Source: Tetrapyrgos nigripes (lineage: Eukaryota; Basidiomycota; Agaricomycetes; Agaricales; Campanellaceae). From it: a stretch of DNA of 64,000 nucleotides. Location: assembly GCA_013368315.1 (NCBI GenBank), contig JAACJM010000227.1, positions 1-64,000 of the forward strand, read 5' to 3'. Below are positions 12,106 to 23,299 of the stretch, one piece after another (position 1 is the first letter of the stretch; the number at the start of each line of letters is the position of its first letter). Below the pieces are notes generated by a model. The model was not told the origin of the DNA and ran no database searches. It saw nothing but the letters and a program-made list of their open reading frames with translations. Made by a program: the position numbers and the translations under genes.

Positions 12106-14700
12106 TTACAACATCCTATGATCCTGTTTGATGAGATCCGCCGCTCGTTCTGCCAAAGTATACACCACTGCTTGAGGGTGACATTCCGGTATGGTAGGCT
12201 GCCAGATATGTACATCAGAATTATTTCAGATTTGTCTCGAGAAAACAGGACTCACAAAAACACTCGCATCAACAACCCGAACGCCCTTCACACCTCGCAC
12301 TAGTAGCCTCGAATTCGTAACATCCTCCTGTTTTCTTCCCATTCTTGCCGTCCCAACAGGATGGAAGAGAGTGATGGTATTATCCCTCATGAACGCTATT
12401 TTCTCTTCCTTTGTTCCGAGACTGGTAGAATTCCGTCCAACGATTGAGATGATGAAGTTATTTTGAGTCCAAGGAGGCGTAGAGAGGAAAGTTTCGGTAT
12501 CGTTGATTGCTTGAAGCATTGCTTGGATGTCGAATGAGTCGCCGTATATGTTGTAGTTGATGAGGGGCTGAGTGAACGTTCCTCCGTTAGCGGATGCGAG
12601 AGTCAATGAGCCCGCTGATAATCGAAATGGGGAAAGACAGGCAACGATCATCAACAATATATTCTCGTTGGCAAATTCTAGTGGTACTCACCGGATTTTG
12701 GCGCAACGATAGAGTTAAGGACCGCGATGAAATGACCAGTTGCAGGTAATGGTTCAAAGAGATTTAAGAAGCTATCCTGATTACAAAGGTCGATCACTAT
12801 CCATCAATCAACTTGAATGGTTATACTCACTACGAACACCATTTCAAGATGTGGCGCATGAGGACCAGACGCAGGGTCTTGTACCCCAATCAATTGCTCC
12901 TTCGGCAATCTCATGAATCCTGACGAAAACATCACTATCCTCTTTTCCATGGATTGGCAAGTGCTTTACATACCTAGAACACTGCCCGGCGTATTAGCAA
13001 ACAGTCCAGTCCTATTATTTTGCCATTGCTGGAGGAGTTGTGCCTGTAAAGCGGGATCCCTCGCTATATCGTCCAAAGTTTGGTTGGAATTGACGTTGTA
13101 GTTCGTTAAGAGCAGGGGATGATCGTGTAGATTTTTGCCTGAGCGAGAAAATTCAGGATTGTTCTCTATGAAGGTCGCAGTAAGTATACTTACCTACGGC
13201 GGGTCTATCTGCGACAACGTCAATTCCCAGCTTCTCCAGTTCATTCTTGGGGCCCACTCCACTTAAGAGAAGTAACTGAGGGGTTCCTTGTGAAAGGTTA
13301 CCGGTTACCGCTAAGTTGGCAGTGAACTGAGAGATGAGGCTCACCTATTGCTCCGGAACTCAAGATAATTTCGTTTCTCGCACTAAATTTAAACCGAGGG
13401 CCTGCACATGCGCAAACAACTGTTTAGTGCAAGCTCCAATATTAATCCAAGGAATGAAGCACTTACCATCAACGCTCTGCGCGACCTCCACCTGATTGAA
13501 ATAAGGAACACTCGAATCATCATTTGAAGTTGTCGAATTAGGCTGCAACAACCTCATCACCCTCGTGTGAATTAAGACGTCAAGATTACGGCGATTGCTA
13601 TTCAATGCTGGATGAAGATATGCAGTGGCCGAAGAGCTGCGTTGCCCACGTCCGGTGGTTTGTTGGGTGTATCCTGCGTTGATAGATTAGCTAGGAGTCA
13701 CCGTCATGGTACTGTGCTTGCTTATACTCACCGAATCCAATACTATCCCCAGTATTCATATCCACCGTATACTTGAATCTTGAGTGTGGATTCTGTTGTT
13801 GCAAAAGCATACTCGCGTTGTTCACTTTGTCATCAAGCTCGTTTGGGAAATTAGCTCGAGTGACGAGGACAGGACCGTTTCCGTTTGATAAAGTGGGGTC
13901 GTTTGGAGGTGGAGGTGGAATATTGGGATTTGAGGTGGGGGGGACGAGTGTAGAAATCTGTAGTTAGAGAAAGATAATTTATTACGGTGGTACTACTGTT
14001 GAGTCCAGGTATGTACTCGCCTTGTTCCAGTATTTCTGCAGCGCATTCCAGCTCCAGCCCAAGTCACCTGTAATCTGGGCATAATTATCCCAGAGGTCCC
14101 TTGCGCCACGAGTCCATATCATTAGATCTTTGAATACTCCAATTCATTTCGTCCGTTCCTTTTTCAAGAAGAATGCGACTTACTGATGCTACTGCTCCCT
14201 CCAAGTACAAATCCCCTTGGAACGGGGATCGTCCGATTGTTAAGCTCTTTTTGAGGGACAGTGGTGAAGTTCCAATCAACGCTGCTTCCTTCATTGTTGA
14301 ATCCCAGGAATGGGACCTGAATGGAGAGGACTCCGGTATCGCTGAAAACATTATGATTAAAAAAATAGAACAACAGAATCAATGACCTTGAGAATGACGG
14401 GAAATGGTTATACTACTTACTCAAGACCAGCTTCAATAACCAAGACACGTTTAGTGGGATCTTCGCTGAGCCGAGTGGCAATGACATTTCCTGCAGTACC
14501 GGCTTGAAAGGATAAACCAAGTCAGCCCAAAGTCGAACAGAAAATCTGTCTTGAAACTTACCTCCAACCACGATGAAGTCATATTCCTTCCTCGGTACAT
14601 CTGTTGGATCAGTATAAAGCGACGTCGACCGTGCCAAACCACTGAGGAAGATCGTGGTTAAGAAACTGGCTCGAACCATTGGGAGCGAGAAAGACTTCAT
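12106..14700 (-). CDS. Secreted GMC oxidoreductase, aryl-alcohol-oxidase-like
   Basis: A flavoenzyme of the glucose-methanol-choline family (AA3-like), expected to oxidise alcohols outside the cell and make hydrogen peroxide for peroxidases. My model has 13 exons: 14700-14562, 14502-14421, 14341-14184, 14127-14021, 13957-13732, 13673-13467, 13401-13345, 13286-13194, 13138-12974, 12919-12831, 12776-12692, 12614-12256, 12198-12106. They sum to 1860 nt, 619 residues, close to the usual family length. Residues 1-25 form a signal peptide ([16 protein letters not shown] start). The FAD-binding GAGTAG fold motif, the first GMC signature ([11 protein letters not shown]), the second ([13 protein letters not shown]) and VGKNLHDHP are present. 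Both catalytic histidines are visible, in [10 protein letters not shown] and ECHPQAVVY. Intron 4 has a GC donor. An ATG three codons earlier (14709) is less likely because the signal peptide starts at 14700. Substrate is not determined by sequence. Confidence 0.93.
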
Positions 14701-14720
14701 GCCGTCCAAGTGATAATGTC

Positions 14721-15285
14721 AAAGGCTTGTGAAAAGACGTGATGGGATGGGATGGGATATCAATGCTAGGAAGGCACGCTCTTTTAAGGACCAGCTCGGG
14801 GGGGGCTGTGACATCTGAAGTCTACTAAGTATTGCTTCGTTATTCAAAATCAATATCATCGATAAATTTGCAGCCTTGTTTAGACCAAGCTTTACGAATC
14901 GCATCGTCGACGCCATGTACTAGTACCGGATTTGTGGAAGGACCGGCAAGGTTGCGTATGTAACTTCAACGAAACTACATATTCGCAAAAAATCGATGGA
15001 TCAACTCGGCGTTATTGTGTGCATTTGTCTTTGGATATTGACACAGTCAAAGTAAGGATACGAAGATCTATAGTCACAGTGCTGCTATGTTTGCAAGCAG
15101 ATTGATAGGATAAATCACTAGATGGCAAGCATAAAACTAGAGTGAGTGATGAAACAATTAGTTCAGAAATAGTTACTTATAGCGGTTTGGTTTGCAAAAT
15201 AATGACACTTGTCGCGCGCGATCGATGTTTATAGTTCACATAAATCAAAATCAAAATGGTGTTACCTCTTACGACTGTCTCAGCC
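14721..15285. other. Upstream flank of the GMC gene
   Basis: Likely contains the GMC promoter. A TATA-like CTTAAAAG lies on minus at about 14778, some 75 bases before the start codon. No other gene is visible up to the tandem array. Confidence 0.35.
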
Positions 15286-15289
15286 AATC

Positions 15290-16280
15290 TGAAGTATGAG
15301 CGTAGACAATGTAGAAGGCATGAGCTGAGACATGGAAAATGTAGACGACGCACCAGACACGATGACGTATGCTGTGGCAAAGTGGCCAAACTAAAATCCG
15401 ACACTTTGGTCATTTTTCAATGATTTTTCGACGCTTCTGTCAAAGCTTGATTCAAGCTGCGAAATTTTCAAAGGGCAATCCTGTGATTGTTTCTCAGTAT
15501 TAGTTCCAAATCTTGAGCGACGTAGACAGTGTAGAAGGCATGAGCCAAGACGTGGAAAATGTAGACGACGCAATACCACTAATCAGGAAATATACATTGT
15601 AACTGCCGGGTTGCCGGGGTTTTTCCGGTTGCCAACATAATTCCTCAAATTTGGGCCTCTGTACATCTCGTTCTTTCCGACTTGTGGGGTAGGTTTGTAT
15701 ATTAGAATAGTGAACCACAATGCTATTGTTGAACTAGAGTGAATACATGCAAAATTTTCGGCCAAAGGACTTTTTAAATGTAGCTCAAGATATTAGGTTG
15801 TGGGAACGTTGTACGCTTGCGAAGTTTCGGGGTTGTTTTGGTTGTACAACGCCGACAACCGTGCACAACTTTTTTGTATGATTTTCTGATTAGTAGGCAC
15901 GAAGACGTATCTGTGGCAAAGTGGCCAAAACTAAAATCCGACACTTTAGTCATTTTTCAATGATTTTTCGACACTTCTGTCAAAGCTTGATTCACTGAGC
16001 TGCGAAAAGTTCTAAGGGCAATCCTGTGACGGTTTCTCAGTATTAGTTCCAAATCTCGAGCGACGTAGACAGCGTAGAAGACATGAGCTGAGACGTGGAA
16101 ATGTAGACGACGCACTATACACGAAGACGTATGCTGTGGCAAAGTGACCAAAACTAAAATCCGATACTTTAGTCATTTTTCAATGATTTTTCAACACTTC
16201 TGTCAAAGCTTGATTCAAGCTGCGGAAAGTTCTAAGGGCAATCCTATGACGGTTTCTCAGTATTAGCTCCAAATCTCTGT
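15290..16280. repeat. Tandem array, period about 220 bases
   Basis: Three full or partial units begin near 15351, 15896 and 16114, with a partial unit from about 15296. Each unit has TGTGGCAAAGTGGCC, then CATTTTTCAATGATTTTTC, CAAAGCTTGATTCA, then GTTTCTCAGTATTAG, and ends with AATGTAGACGACGCA. The units differ by scattered substitutions. A MITE interrupts the array between units one and two. No coding capacity was recognised. Confidence 0.85.
15576..15896. mobile_element. MITE in the tandem array
   Basis: About 320 bases between two array units. The ends are inverted: ACTAATCAGGAAAT on the left and the complement ACTAATCAGAAAAT on the right, extending imperfectly to about 20 bases. It contains GCCGGGGTTTTTCCGG. 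No target duplication could be read with confidence. Confidence 0.65.
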
Positions 16281-16310
16281 GCACTGGGCAATAACAACAA
16301 TATTGCTTAT

Positions 16311-16360
16311 GAAAGGGGTGTGGGCCAACGCTGCGTGTGGCGAGTACGAGGCCGCAGGGT
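16311..16360 (+). repeat. GGGTGTGGGCC terminal motif, copy 3
   Basis: Shares the AAAGGGGTGTGGGCCAACGC start and TACGAGGCC with the copies at 8877, 11817 and 34057; it diverges afterwards. Confidence 0.5.
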
Positions 16361-17339
16361 TAACCTCATGCTAAATAGCCATTAAACTCGCAGAAAAATA
16401 TGCAAAAAATTGTCAAAATACTGTTTATATTGCAGCGCAAAAAGGCAAGTGACCGACCGAGGAAGAGACCATCACACAGGACGATCGATGACGCGATGAC
16501 GATGCACGCCGCGGTCGGGAAAGAATCGGGGAACGAGTTTACATAGCCGCAAGCAGAAAGTGAGTGTAAAAAACTGAGCCTCATCCTTCGGCCTCGTTAT
16601 TGCGCCAGGATATAACTGTGAACTAATACTATTTAAGCTTGTCTTGATGGAACGACTGCCCTACCGCCTTCCGTGTAAGTGCGCGCTTCGGCTCGGAAAG
16701 TCTCTACAAGCAGTGGCGCGTGGGGGACATCGCCCTTGGAACACTATATCTTTGACATCCGGTCACTGCGCAATGCCACCCGCGGGGCTACATAGCGTGT
16801 ATCTATCTGCAAGATTTCATGATCTGCCGACACTTTCAAGCTGTAAGTACTGTGTTGAAAACGGTAACATACATTTGAATTCCCACAAAAGATATTTCCC
16901 AGTGATATTTGACGGATAATCTGAGCGAGCGTCTAAGCTTCCAGAGCTAGTAGACTGAGAGCTGCGCATCAGATCTGGATTGCTCTCGGGTATTTTGGAT
17001 GATGGAGGTTCAGGTTGTGGCTAAGCTGTAATTCAGGGTCTGTGGCGTCATCGGCGTCGACCGATGACCGGAATGGCGATGCTGGTAGTGGAAATTTCTT
17101 CCGTGAAGGCAAGGATGGCACACAGTCAGATAGCTATGTGTTTGCGTAACATAAAGACTGAGACGAACGTCAAAGTGGAAAACAGCATCGTTTACGTATC
17201 ATAGTCCACGGTGCCAAGGCCTTTCAAGTCCTTGGCACTTGCAACGAAGTCGAGAGAGGCGCAAGTCATGGTGAGAGGATAGATTAACAGTAGATAGTTG
17301 TTTAGATAGCTGAGTCGGCTGGCCAATATGGACTTTTCT
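16361..17339. other. Intergenic, no gene recognised
   Basis: Short frames such as 16644-16919 (plus) have no recognisable motif. The interval separates the tandem array from the LINE cluster. Confidence 0.3.
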
Positions 17340-17505
17340 TTGGACTGTCGAACCCAACAACTAGGGCCGCCCCCTAGCTGCAGTCTGTGACATGGCTATT
17401 GACTTACCTGAAGGCATCATTCGTGCTCTGAGTGCCTGCACATTCTTGAAGCGGTGTTCTGCTATATGGTCAAAGGTCAACATGGATTTCCAATCTGTGG
17501 TCTGC
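17340..17505 (+). repeat. Dispersed family relic (upstream segment)
   Basis: Resembles 26540-26720: both carry CTAGCTGCAGTCT or TAGCTGCAGTCTAT, then ACATGGC and CTGAAGGCATCAT or CTGAGGGTACCAT, then TATGGTC. It is a decayed copy of an unidentified multi-copy sequence. Confidence 0.5.
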
Positions 17506-17509
17506 TTAG

Positions 17510-18346
17510 ATAGATAGATATACACGGCGTGATCCTCTACGAACATGCCGGGTGTAAACGCAGTATAGCCCACCACGGCGTACGTTGGAGTAGGGATTGG
17601 CATCCCTCCTCCGGGTTCAGGCTTAGGGTTAGGGTTAGGCGGAGTCTAGAGCGGAGTTCCTATGTAGTATACATACTGTTTCCTCGTGTTGTTAGTAGTC
17701 AGTCTTATGCCAGCATGTTCCCTTAGGCATCCTACTCAGGAGCGGCCTTGGCCGTCTCCAACGTCTACTCTAATTCCTTACCAATGAAATCGAGCACGTC
17801 ATCTTCGTGACGGTAGTCCCACGGCAGGTGATTAGATCGGGGACTTACAGAGCCAAAACGGGGTCGTCGAATCCCGTTTGATGATGCGCAAAAAATACGA
17901 GAGACTATGGTATAAGAGATGGTAATAGAATGTGGGAGTGAGGTTGAGCTAAGGTGATTTGATAGAGGTGCAGTATTATGGAGGGGGGAATAGATGGGCT
18001 TGGAATAGAAGATTTCGAGAATGTCATAGACAAATTTTGCAACAATGTTAATACTATCGTAGAAGATGATTTTGTGAAGAAAGTGTAGTGCGTTGCGACT
18101 GTCAAAGCCATTGTGATCAGGTAGATGGGGGTACGGGGATAAGCATGTAATTGCCATCTGTCGGATGTCAATAACCTCCTGAGAGGATCGGCAGAGCAAG
18201 AGGGCATGCTTGGGAGACTCTACTTCTTGTTTGCAGAGGCGACAGAGACGCAATTTCCTTGGGACTGGGGGTTGATACCGGGAGCCACATCTGAGGAATT
18301 CAAGAGCTAGATGATGGTCGCTGAGCAGGAGTCCCGTCAGGGCTTT
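17510..18346 (-). pseudogene. LINE 3' fragment, minus strand
   Basis: C-terminal end of a non-LTR retrotransposon second ORF. The frame from about 18346 to 17765 reads KALTGLLLSDHHLALEFLRC, then the zinc knuckle CRLCKQEVESPKHALLLC (C-x2-C-x8-H-x4-C), then a hydrophobic tail ending KELE at the stop. After the stop comes a 3' untranslated region, interrupted by the 175-base repeat (17586-17760), that ends in (TCTA)n near 17511-17520. A matching 3' end lies at 22536-22620. The 5' side stops where the plus-strand LINE starts, so this copy is truncated upstream of the knuckle. Confidence 0.8.
17586..17760. repeat. 175-base mobile repeat with telomere-like core, copy 2
   Basis: Same length and ends as 4075-4249 (TGGAGTAGGG...GTCTCCA), flanked by ACGT at 17582-17585 and 17761-17764. 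The related LINE 3' end at 22580-22620 has the uninterrupted arrangement (ACATCTACTC against ACGTCTACTC), so it acts as an empty site and shows this is an insertion and not part of the LINE. Confidence 0.8.
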
Positions 18347-19822
18347 TCTATGACGCGGGTCTATGACTCAGAGATAATGTCGGAAGTACATAACATAGAA
18401 GTGTGTGGTACTCTGATCATGAATGTTTATGTACTCCCGGCAAGATCTCAATTACGATGGGAAGACTGGATGACTACTGAACCTTTCCATTTCCTCTGCA
18501 CCAAAATCCGTCTCGCTCATGAACTCAGCTACCCGCTCATTGTTATGGGTGACCTAAACGCTCGCACCGGTATCTCTCACGCATCCGAACAACACCCCTT
18601 CCGTATCTCCCTAGACTCTAAACCGTCTGACAGTCGTGGAAAACAACTTTTACAGTGCCTAGACGCCTGCGATGTTTTCATCCTCAATGGTGCTGAAAGC
18701 ATTCCCGGCGATCACTTCCACTTCACGGAACACCACAACGCCGGCAAGGATGATCAAGGCGAAAATATCTATCAATGCACAGTCATTGACTATGCCCTTG
18801 CTTCCATGGAATGCTCGCCTTTTATTACCAACTTTGAGGTTTCCCCCCGTACAGACTGGTCCGACCATTCCTTTCTCAGTCTGTCCATTATATTGCCCGG
18901 TGGTCCTCCCTCCTTGCCTTCCTCATCTTACTCCCATCTACGGCCCAAATTCCATACCCCTCTCGTCTCGGAACTTGATCAACTTCTTGATCATCTCATG
19001 AAACAGCCTTTTCCCTCCCTTGAGGAACAATGGTCTAATATTTATGGCCTTGCTACCCTCGAAGACCATGCTCGCCCACCGCTGGTTGTCCACATCAGTG
19101 GCGCTTGCTCTAATGAAGACCGATCTAATGCCACTGCAGGGTCCGGCATATTTTTTGGGTTCCGAAACACTTTAAATATGAGTAAGCGTGTGCCAGGTAC
19201 ACGGTCGCATTACCGTGCCGAGGTATATGCTGTTCTACTAGCCCTGCAACTCGCTCCTCCAGATCGTGCCCTCTTTCTCTACTTAACTTCTGAATCCCTA
19301 ACACACTCTCTCACTTATGGTGCTCCTGGCCGTGCGAAATGTGGCTGGACTGGAACTGGTGCTCATGGTGAGCTCTTTAAATGTGTTGCTCTCGAGATCG
19401 CCGCCCGTTCTGCCCCAGTCAAGTTCATCAAACTCATCTCCAACTCTGCCAATGATCACCAGATTGAGGCAACCGCTCTCGCGAAAGCTGGATGCCAGTT
19501 ACCCTTTGTTATTATGGGTGACAAAAGCAACCATCTTTCTCTCACTCCTCCAGGTCCTCGCTTCAGATACAGCCTAAAATGTCAACAAATCTCCCCCGGC
19601 CTTCATCTCCACTTCCTACCAAACACCCTCCATCATCTGCACACTCATGTCGTGGTCATGCCTTCAGGCATAGTCTACAAACTGCCATGCGAGACTGAAT
19701 CATTGAAGCCAGCATCTCTCCGGCCACTTTCTGGAAACTCTACAAAAAACTTTGTTACCCCACTACTCCTCCTCCCCAGGTGTCTCTATGTGACCTGTAC
19801 AACTGCTTCCACCCACATCTAA
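18347..19822 (+). pseudogene. LINE ORF2 part 1: endonuclease plus RNase H-like domain
   Basis: The endonuclease C-terminal half shows GDLNAR (about 18550) and the conserved SDH of WSDHSFLSLSI (about 18857). An RNase H fold follows at about 19080-19500: HISGACSNEDRSNATAGSG, then SHYRAEVYAVLLALQLAP, then a DHQIEATALAKAG end. The acidic positions of RNase H appear replaced: the usual TDG is ISG, the second TDS is LTS, and the last aspartate is Thr; only the Glu of RAEVYAVLLAL remains. The domain is therefore probably not catalytic. The frame runs on past the domain without recognisable function until 19822. Confidence 0.8.
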
Positions 19823-19829
19823 ACCCTCC

Positions 19830-21990
19830 TGATCCTAAATCCTCTCTATTCAACATGGAATGACTGCGTGAACATAACATCCGTGCACAAAGCCATCCTG
19901 CTACCTCCCAACCTTCCATCTTCCCAATACTAAATGAAGATATTACAGTATCCGACATCAAGAGCCTGAAATCCTACCTCTCCATCCATCCACACTCCAA
20001 CACATCTGGAATTGACAATGACTCCCTCTGTCTCCTATATCGTGAATGCTTTCAGACTGGAAAGGTCCCCACTGCCTGGCTAATCACTCTTCTCTCTGTG
20101 CTGCCAAAACGTGGTAAAAACCTGACCGACACCAACAACTATCACGCTATCGCTCTCAAGAGCTGCTTCCTCAAGTTTGGTACCTTACTGGTACTCCAGA
20201 AACTTACCTCAGCAGCCAAATCTGGTAATCTCCTCCCCCCTTCTCAGAACAGTTTCCGTTCAGGTCACTGTACAAACAACAACACTTTCATACTGCAATC
20301 ACTCATCAAACATGCCCGCAGTAACAACGAAATTCTCTTTGTCGCTTTTGTCGACATTTCGAATGCCTTCCCCTTCATGAATCACAATGCGCTTTGGAAT
20401 TGCCTTGAAGACCTTTGCCTCACTAGTATCTACTATGACTGGCTCTGAAATCTCTACACCAACATGTGTTATCGCCTTGTTCTTGGTGATGAGGTTTCTG
20501 AAGACTTTGAGGCTGGGTCTGGTGTCCTTATGGGCGACCCTGCCTCACCAATGCTCTGGAACCTATATCTCTCTACCTTCTCACTTCCTCCTCACAAAGA
20601 TGACCTCACCATTGATGGCATCACATTCTCTCATCTGGAACATGCTGATGACATGGTTATTATTTCCCAATCTGCTATTGGCCTCCAGCACCACCTTGAT
20701 GCACTGCAGCTTTGGTGCTATGACAACTTCCTCTCTCTCAGCCCCTCCAAATCAGGTTATGATCTTTGGGGATGTCCGTCCAAGAGAAATTTGGTCCATT
20801 GCCGCTATTGTCAGTCTTGTCGACTCTATCACCCAACCAATCTTCTAAAGCTCACTGACAAGTTTAAATGTGTTGGTATCCTCTTCTGTTCAGTCGACAG
20901 GGACATCTTCTCAGTCAACTATGCCAAGAAAGTGAACGCTGCAACTGTTTCCGTTCATGGTATACTTGGCACAGAGTGTTTGGTTGGTCAGGGTCGTATC
21001 CCTCCAAAATCTGCGAAGGAACTGTACACTGCTCTAGTCAACTGTCACCTCATATTTGGTTGTGAGGTGGTCCTCGACATCACTGACTCTGCCATCCACC
21101 TTCTCGAAGAGGTCCAGCATCACTTCTGGTGTCAGATTCTAGGTCTCTCAAAGAACTCTATCCTCACTCCTCTATTTACAGAGACCGTGATTCGTCCTAT
21201 TCGTGTCCGCCATGCGATCCTCGCTCTATCATACATGAAATATCTCTTTGAGCTCCCTCCAGACAAATATCCTCATGTTGCACTCAACCTGCTCCTTGCT
21301 CTCCATGCCAACAACATCTCCTGTTGGCTCTCTGATCTGGATCTTGTTATTCATCGCCTACCACATCCTCCCGATCTTCCTAAACTCCAGCTACCACCAA
21401 ATAACCTCTTATCACCAGTGTCCATTGATGAACTCATCAAAGATGTTAAGTCTTACTCCAGCAAATTCCTGCTGCAACAGATTAACTCTTTTACCCGTCT
21501 GAGCCTCCTGCGCAATCGGATTGAGCCCACAGACCCAGACTCTGACTCCTCCCCATCCTCGCCAGTGCTGTGCCTTTGCCATTACCTACTCCACACTCCT
21601 CACCACCGGCATCACAAGTCTCTCACTCGTCTCCTTTGCAGTAATGTCTCCCCTTGGGTCTTTTGCTGTTCTCCAGGTAGAACTCCCAGGGATGGTGATG
21701 ATATACCGTCCAAACTGTGCCGTTTCTGCAAATCATCATATGAGACCCCTGAGCATGTTCTTGTCCAATGCCTGCACCTCCCTCAAATTACTGCACTATG
21801 CTCCATCTTCCTACTCTCCATCCAGCTCGACCCCCTCAGTTCTTGATCCTATCTCCATTCCTTTGAGTTGCTCAAATGTTGGATCTTCGATTGGAATTTG
21901 GTTGCTACTACTGCCGAATTCATACATAACGCTTTTATTATTTGGAAAGACAGGTGCGGTATCCCTCGAATTGATGAAATTTGGACAGAT
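19830..21990 (+). pseudogene. LINE ORF2 part 2: reverse transcriptase and knuckle
   Basis: Reverse transcriptase motifs run in order: NNYHAIALKSCFLKF (about 20132), PSQNSFRSGHCTNNN (about 20242), FVAFVDISNAFP (about 20338), GVLMGDPASPMLWNLYL (about 20521) and the catalytic HADD at 20641-20652. A TGA at 20446-20448 interrupts the domain in frame. The C-terminal CRFCKSSYETPEHVLVQC knuckle lies at about 21718-21771, and a frame change after it continues with FIIWKDRCGIPRIDEIW. Same architecture as the minus-strand fragment at 17.5-18.3 kb. Confidence 0.85.
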
Positions 21991-22535
21991 GAGCATGAAT
22001 AACTTGCTCTTTCCTACATAACTCGCACTTTCCTCCTTCCCTCTTCTTTCCCTCTTGACCCGGCTTCTTCTGTGTTTCCCAGTTTCCCTGTGATGGCCTC
22101 TGTAATATACTTATCTCTACTTTTCTTTGTAATTACCTACTTATGCCTCGTGATTGCTTGCACTTTTCAACACAATCTCCCTAGGACCTCCAGCGCTTTG
22201 GTGAGGTAGACGCCCTACCCTGCTGGTCAGGACGATTGGCTCTACTGAGCCTTTGCTTGCTGCGCAGATCCAGCAAGTGGATCCATGGATAGCTACCTAC
22301 CATGTATTGGAGCTAGACGGGGCATGTATAAATCTCTCTCTCTCTCTCTGGATTCTTCTCTAGGAAGAGTTCGAGCCGTCCATGTAGTAAATAGAGACAA
22401 GTAAATTGCTCGATTTCCCCTTGTAGTGAGCACTTGGCATGTGTGTCAATATGTTTGATGATGTTGCCAATTGATTGGGGTGTGAGGGAGGCGTTGATGA
22501 GAAGAGAAAGACCTGTGAGGGTGTCAAGGGCACAG

Positions 22536-22680
22536 ATAGATAGATAATACACGGCGTGGTCCTCTACGAACATGCCGGGTGTAGATGTAATATAGTCCGC
22601 TACAGCCTACATCTACTCCAAGCCAGTATAAATCGCCCAGCCAATTGGATTTCTTTTGGTGGAATAGTGAGATGCAGGAT
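22536..22680 (-). repeat. Second LINE 3' end, minus strand
   Basis: Matches the 3' untranslated end of the fragment at 17510-17585 and 17761-17780 (CTACGAACATGCCGGGTGTA, ACACGGCGT) and ends with the same (TCTA)n tail near 22536-22546. It is a severely 5'-truncated LINE copy. Confidence 0.7.
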
Positions 22681-22699
22681 TGAAAGGCGATTTTTGCAT

Positions 22700-23015
22700 A
22701 ATGGGTGGGGTCTCTCGATATCTGGCCCCGCGCGTAAGCAGGGTCTGGTTGGAGGATTATCTGTTCGTCATCTTGGCGGTGATAAAAACTATGTCGTCAA
22801 TTATGATGTTTTACTGGGTGCGTTCCATAAGGACCCTTATTACGCCTTCCATTTTTCTTTGTTCAATCTTGTCTTTCTTTTGTCTTTCGCTTTTGTGTTT
22901 GAAGTTGCTCACCGAGGCTGATTATCCCTTCATAGAAACTGGTCTTAGCACGTCTGTTTGTATCGTCCGTGTCACTGCTTGTGCTCGCTTTGCGAGTAAA
23001 GATTTCCTTTTGCCG
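22700..23015 (+). repeat. Dispersed gene-family relic, copy A
   Basis: About 300 bases similar to 26690-27010: GTAAGCAGGGTCTGG, GTCGTCAAT.ATGATGTTTT, a pyrimidine-rich stretch after GGGTGCGTTCC, then CTGATTATCCC and AGAAACTGGTCT.AGCACGT. The pyrimidine-rich stretch has the form of an intron (GTGCGT...TAG), so the family derives from a spliced gene. Product unknown. Confidence 0.6.
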
Positions 23016-23093
23016 ATGGTGATGACTACACACTTGTGGTTTTATGCGCTGTCTTTGTGCTGTGGATCCATTTCACTCGGATGCGTGCACAAT

Positions 23094-23149
23094 TGTTTGG
23101 AGACTCTGGCAATTTAAGCCTAGACTTTACTATCACTCACTCGGCCTAA
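23094..23149 (+). pseudogene. Relic last exon of a Kre9/Knh1-like gene
   Basis: A 56-base block encodes LFGDSGNLSLDFTITHSA followed by TAA. The last exon of the intact gene at 32124-32179 is also 56 bases and encodes LFGDSGDTGPNFTITHSA. The upstream exons are absent and the splice acceptor AG reads AA here. Confidence 0.8.
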
Positions 23150-23299
23150 AGACAGTGTAGCAGCGGCATGAGCTGTATATATCAAACGGTGCTTATGGAA
23201 AATGGATATCACTATCTCCAGAAATTTGTACTTGAAGAATCATGAAATGAAATTTTGATAGTTAAGAAGGGCTCCTAGATTCTACTACCACAGTAGCCT

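Larger units (their letters stand above)
18347..22355 (+). mobile_element. LINE (non-LTR) retrotransposon, 5'-truncated and dead
   Basis: Plus-strand element with domains in the order endonuclease, RNase H-like, reverse transcriptase, CCHC knuckle. It begins inside the endonuclease domain, next to the minus-strand fragment. Frames change near 19.6-19.9 kb, and there are in-frame stops near 19860 and at 20446-20448. The 3' region after about 21990 has no ORF and ends near a (TC)n run at 22327-22347. Placement of RNase H before the polymerase differs from the usual I/Tad/R1 order. It is not able to make functional proteins. Confidence 0.85.

Noticed and set aside
22313..22573. 86-codon minus frame as a host gene
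   Set aside because: Its first part is the LINE 3' untranslated end and (TCTA)n tail; the rest has no motif.
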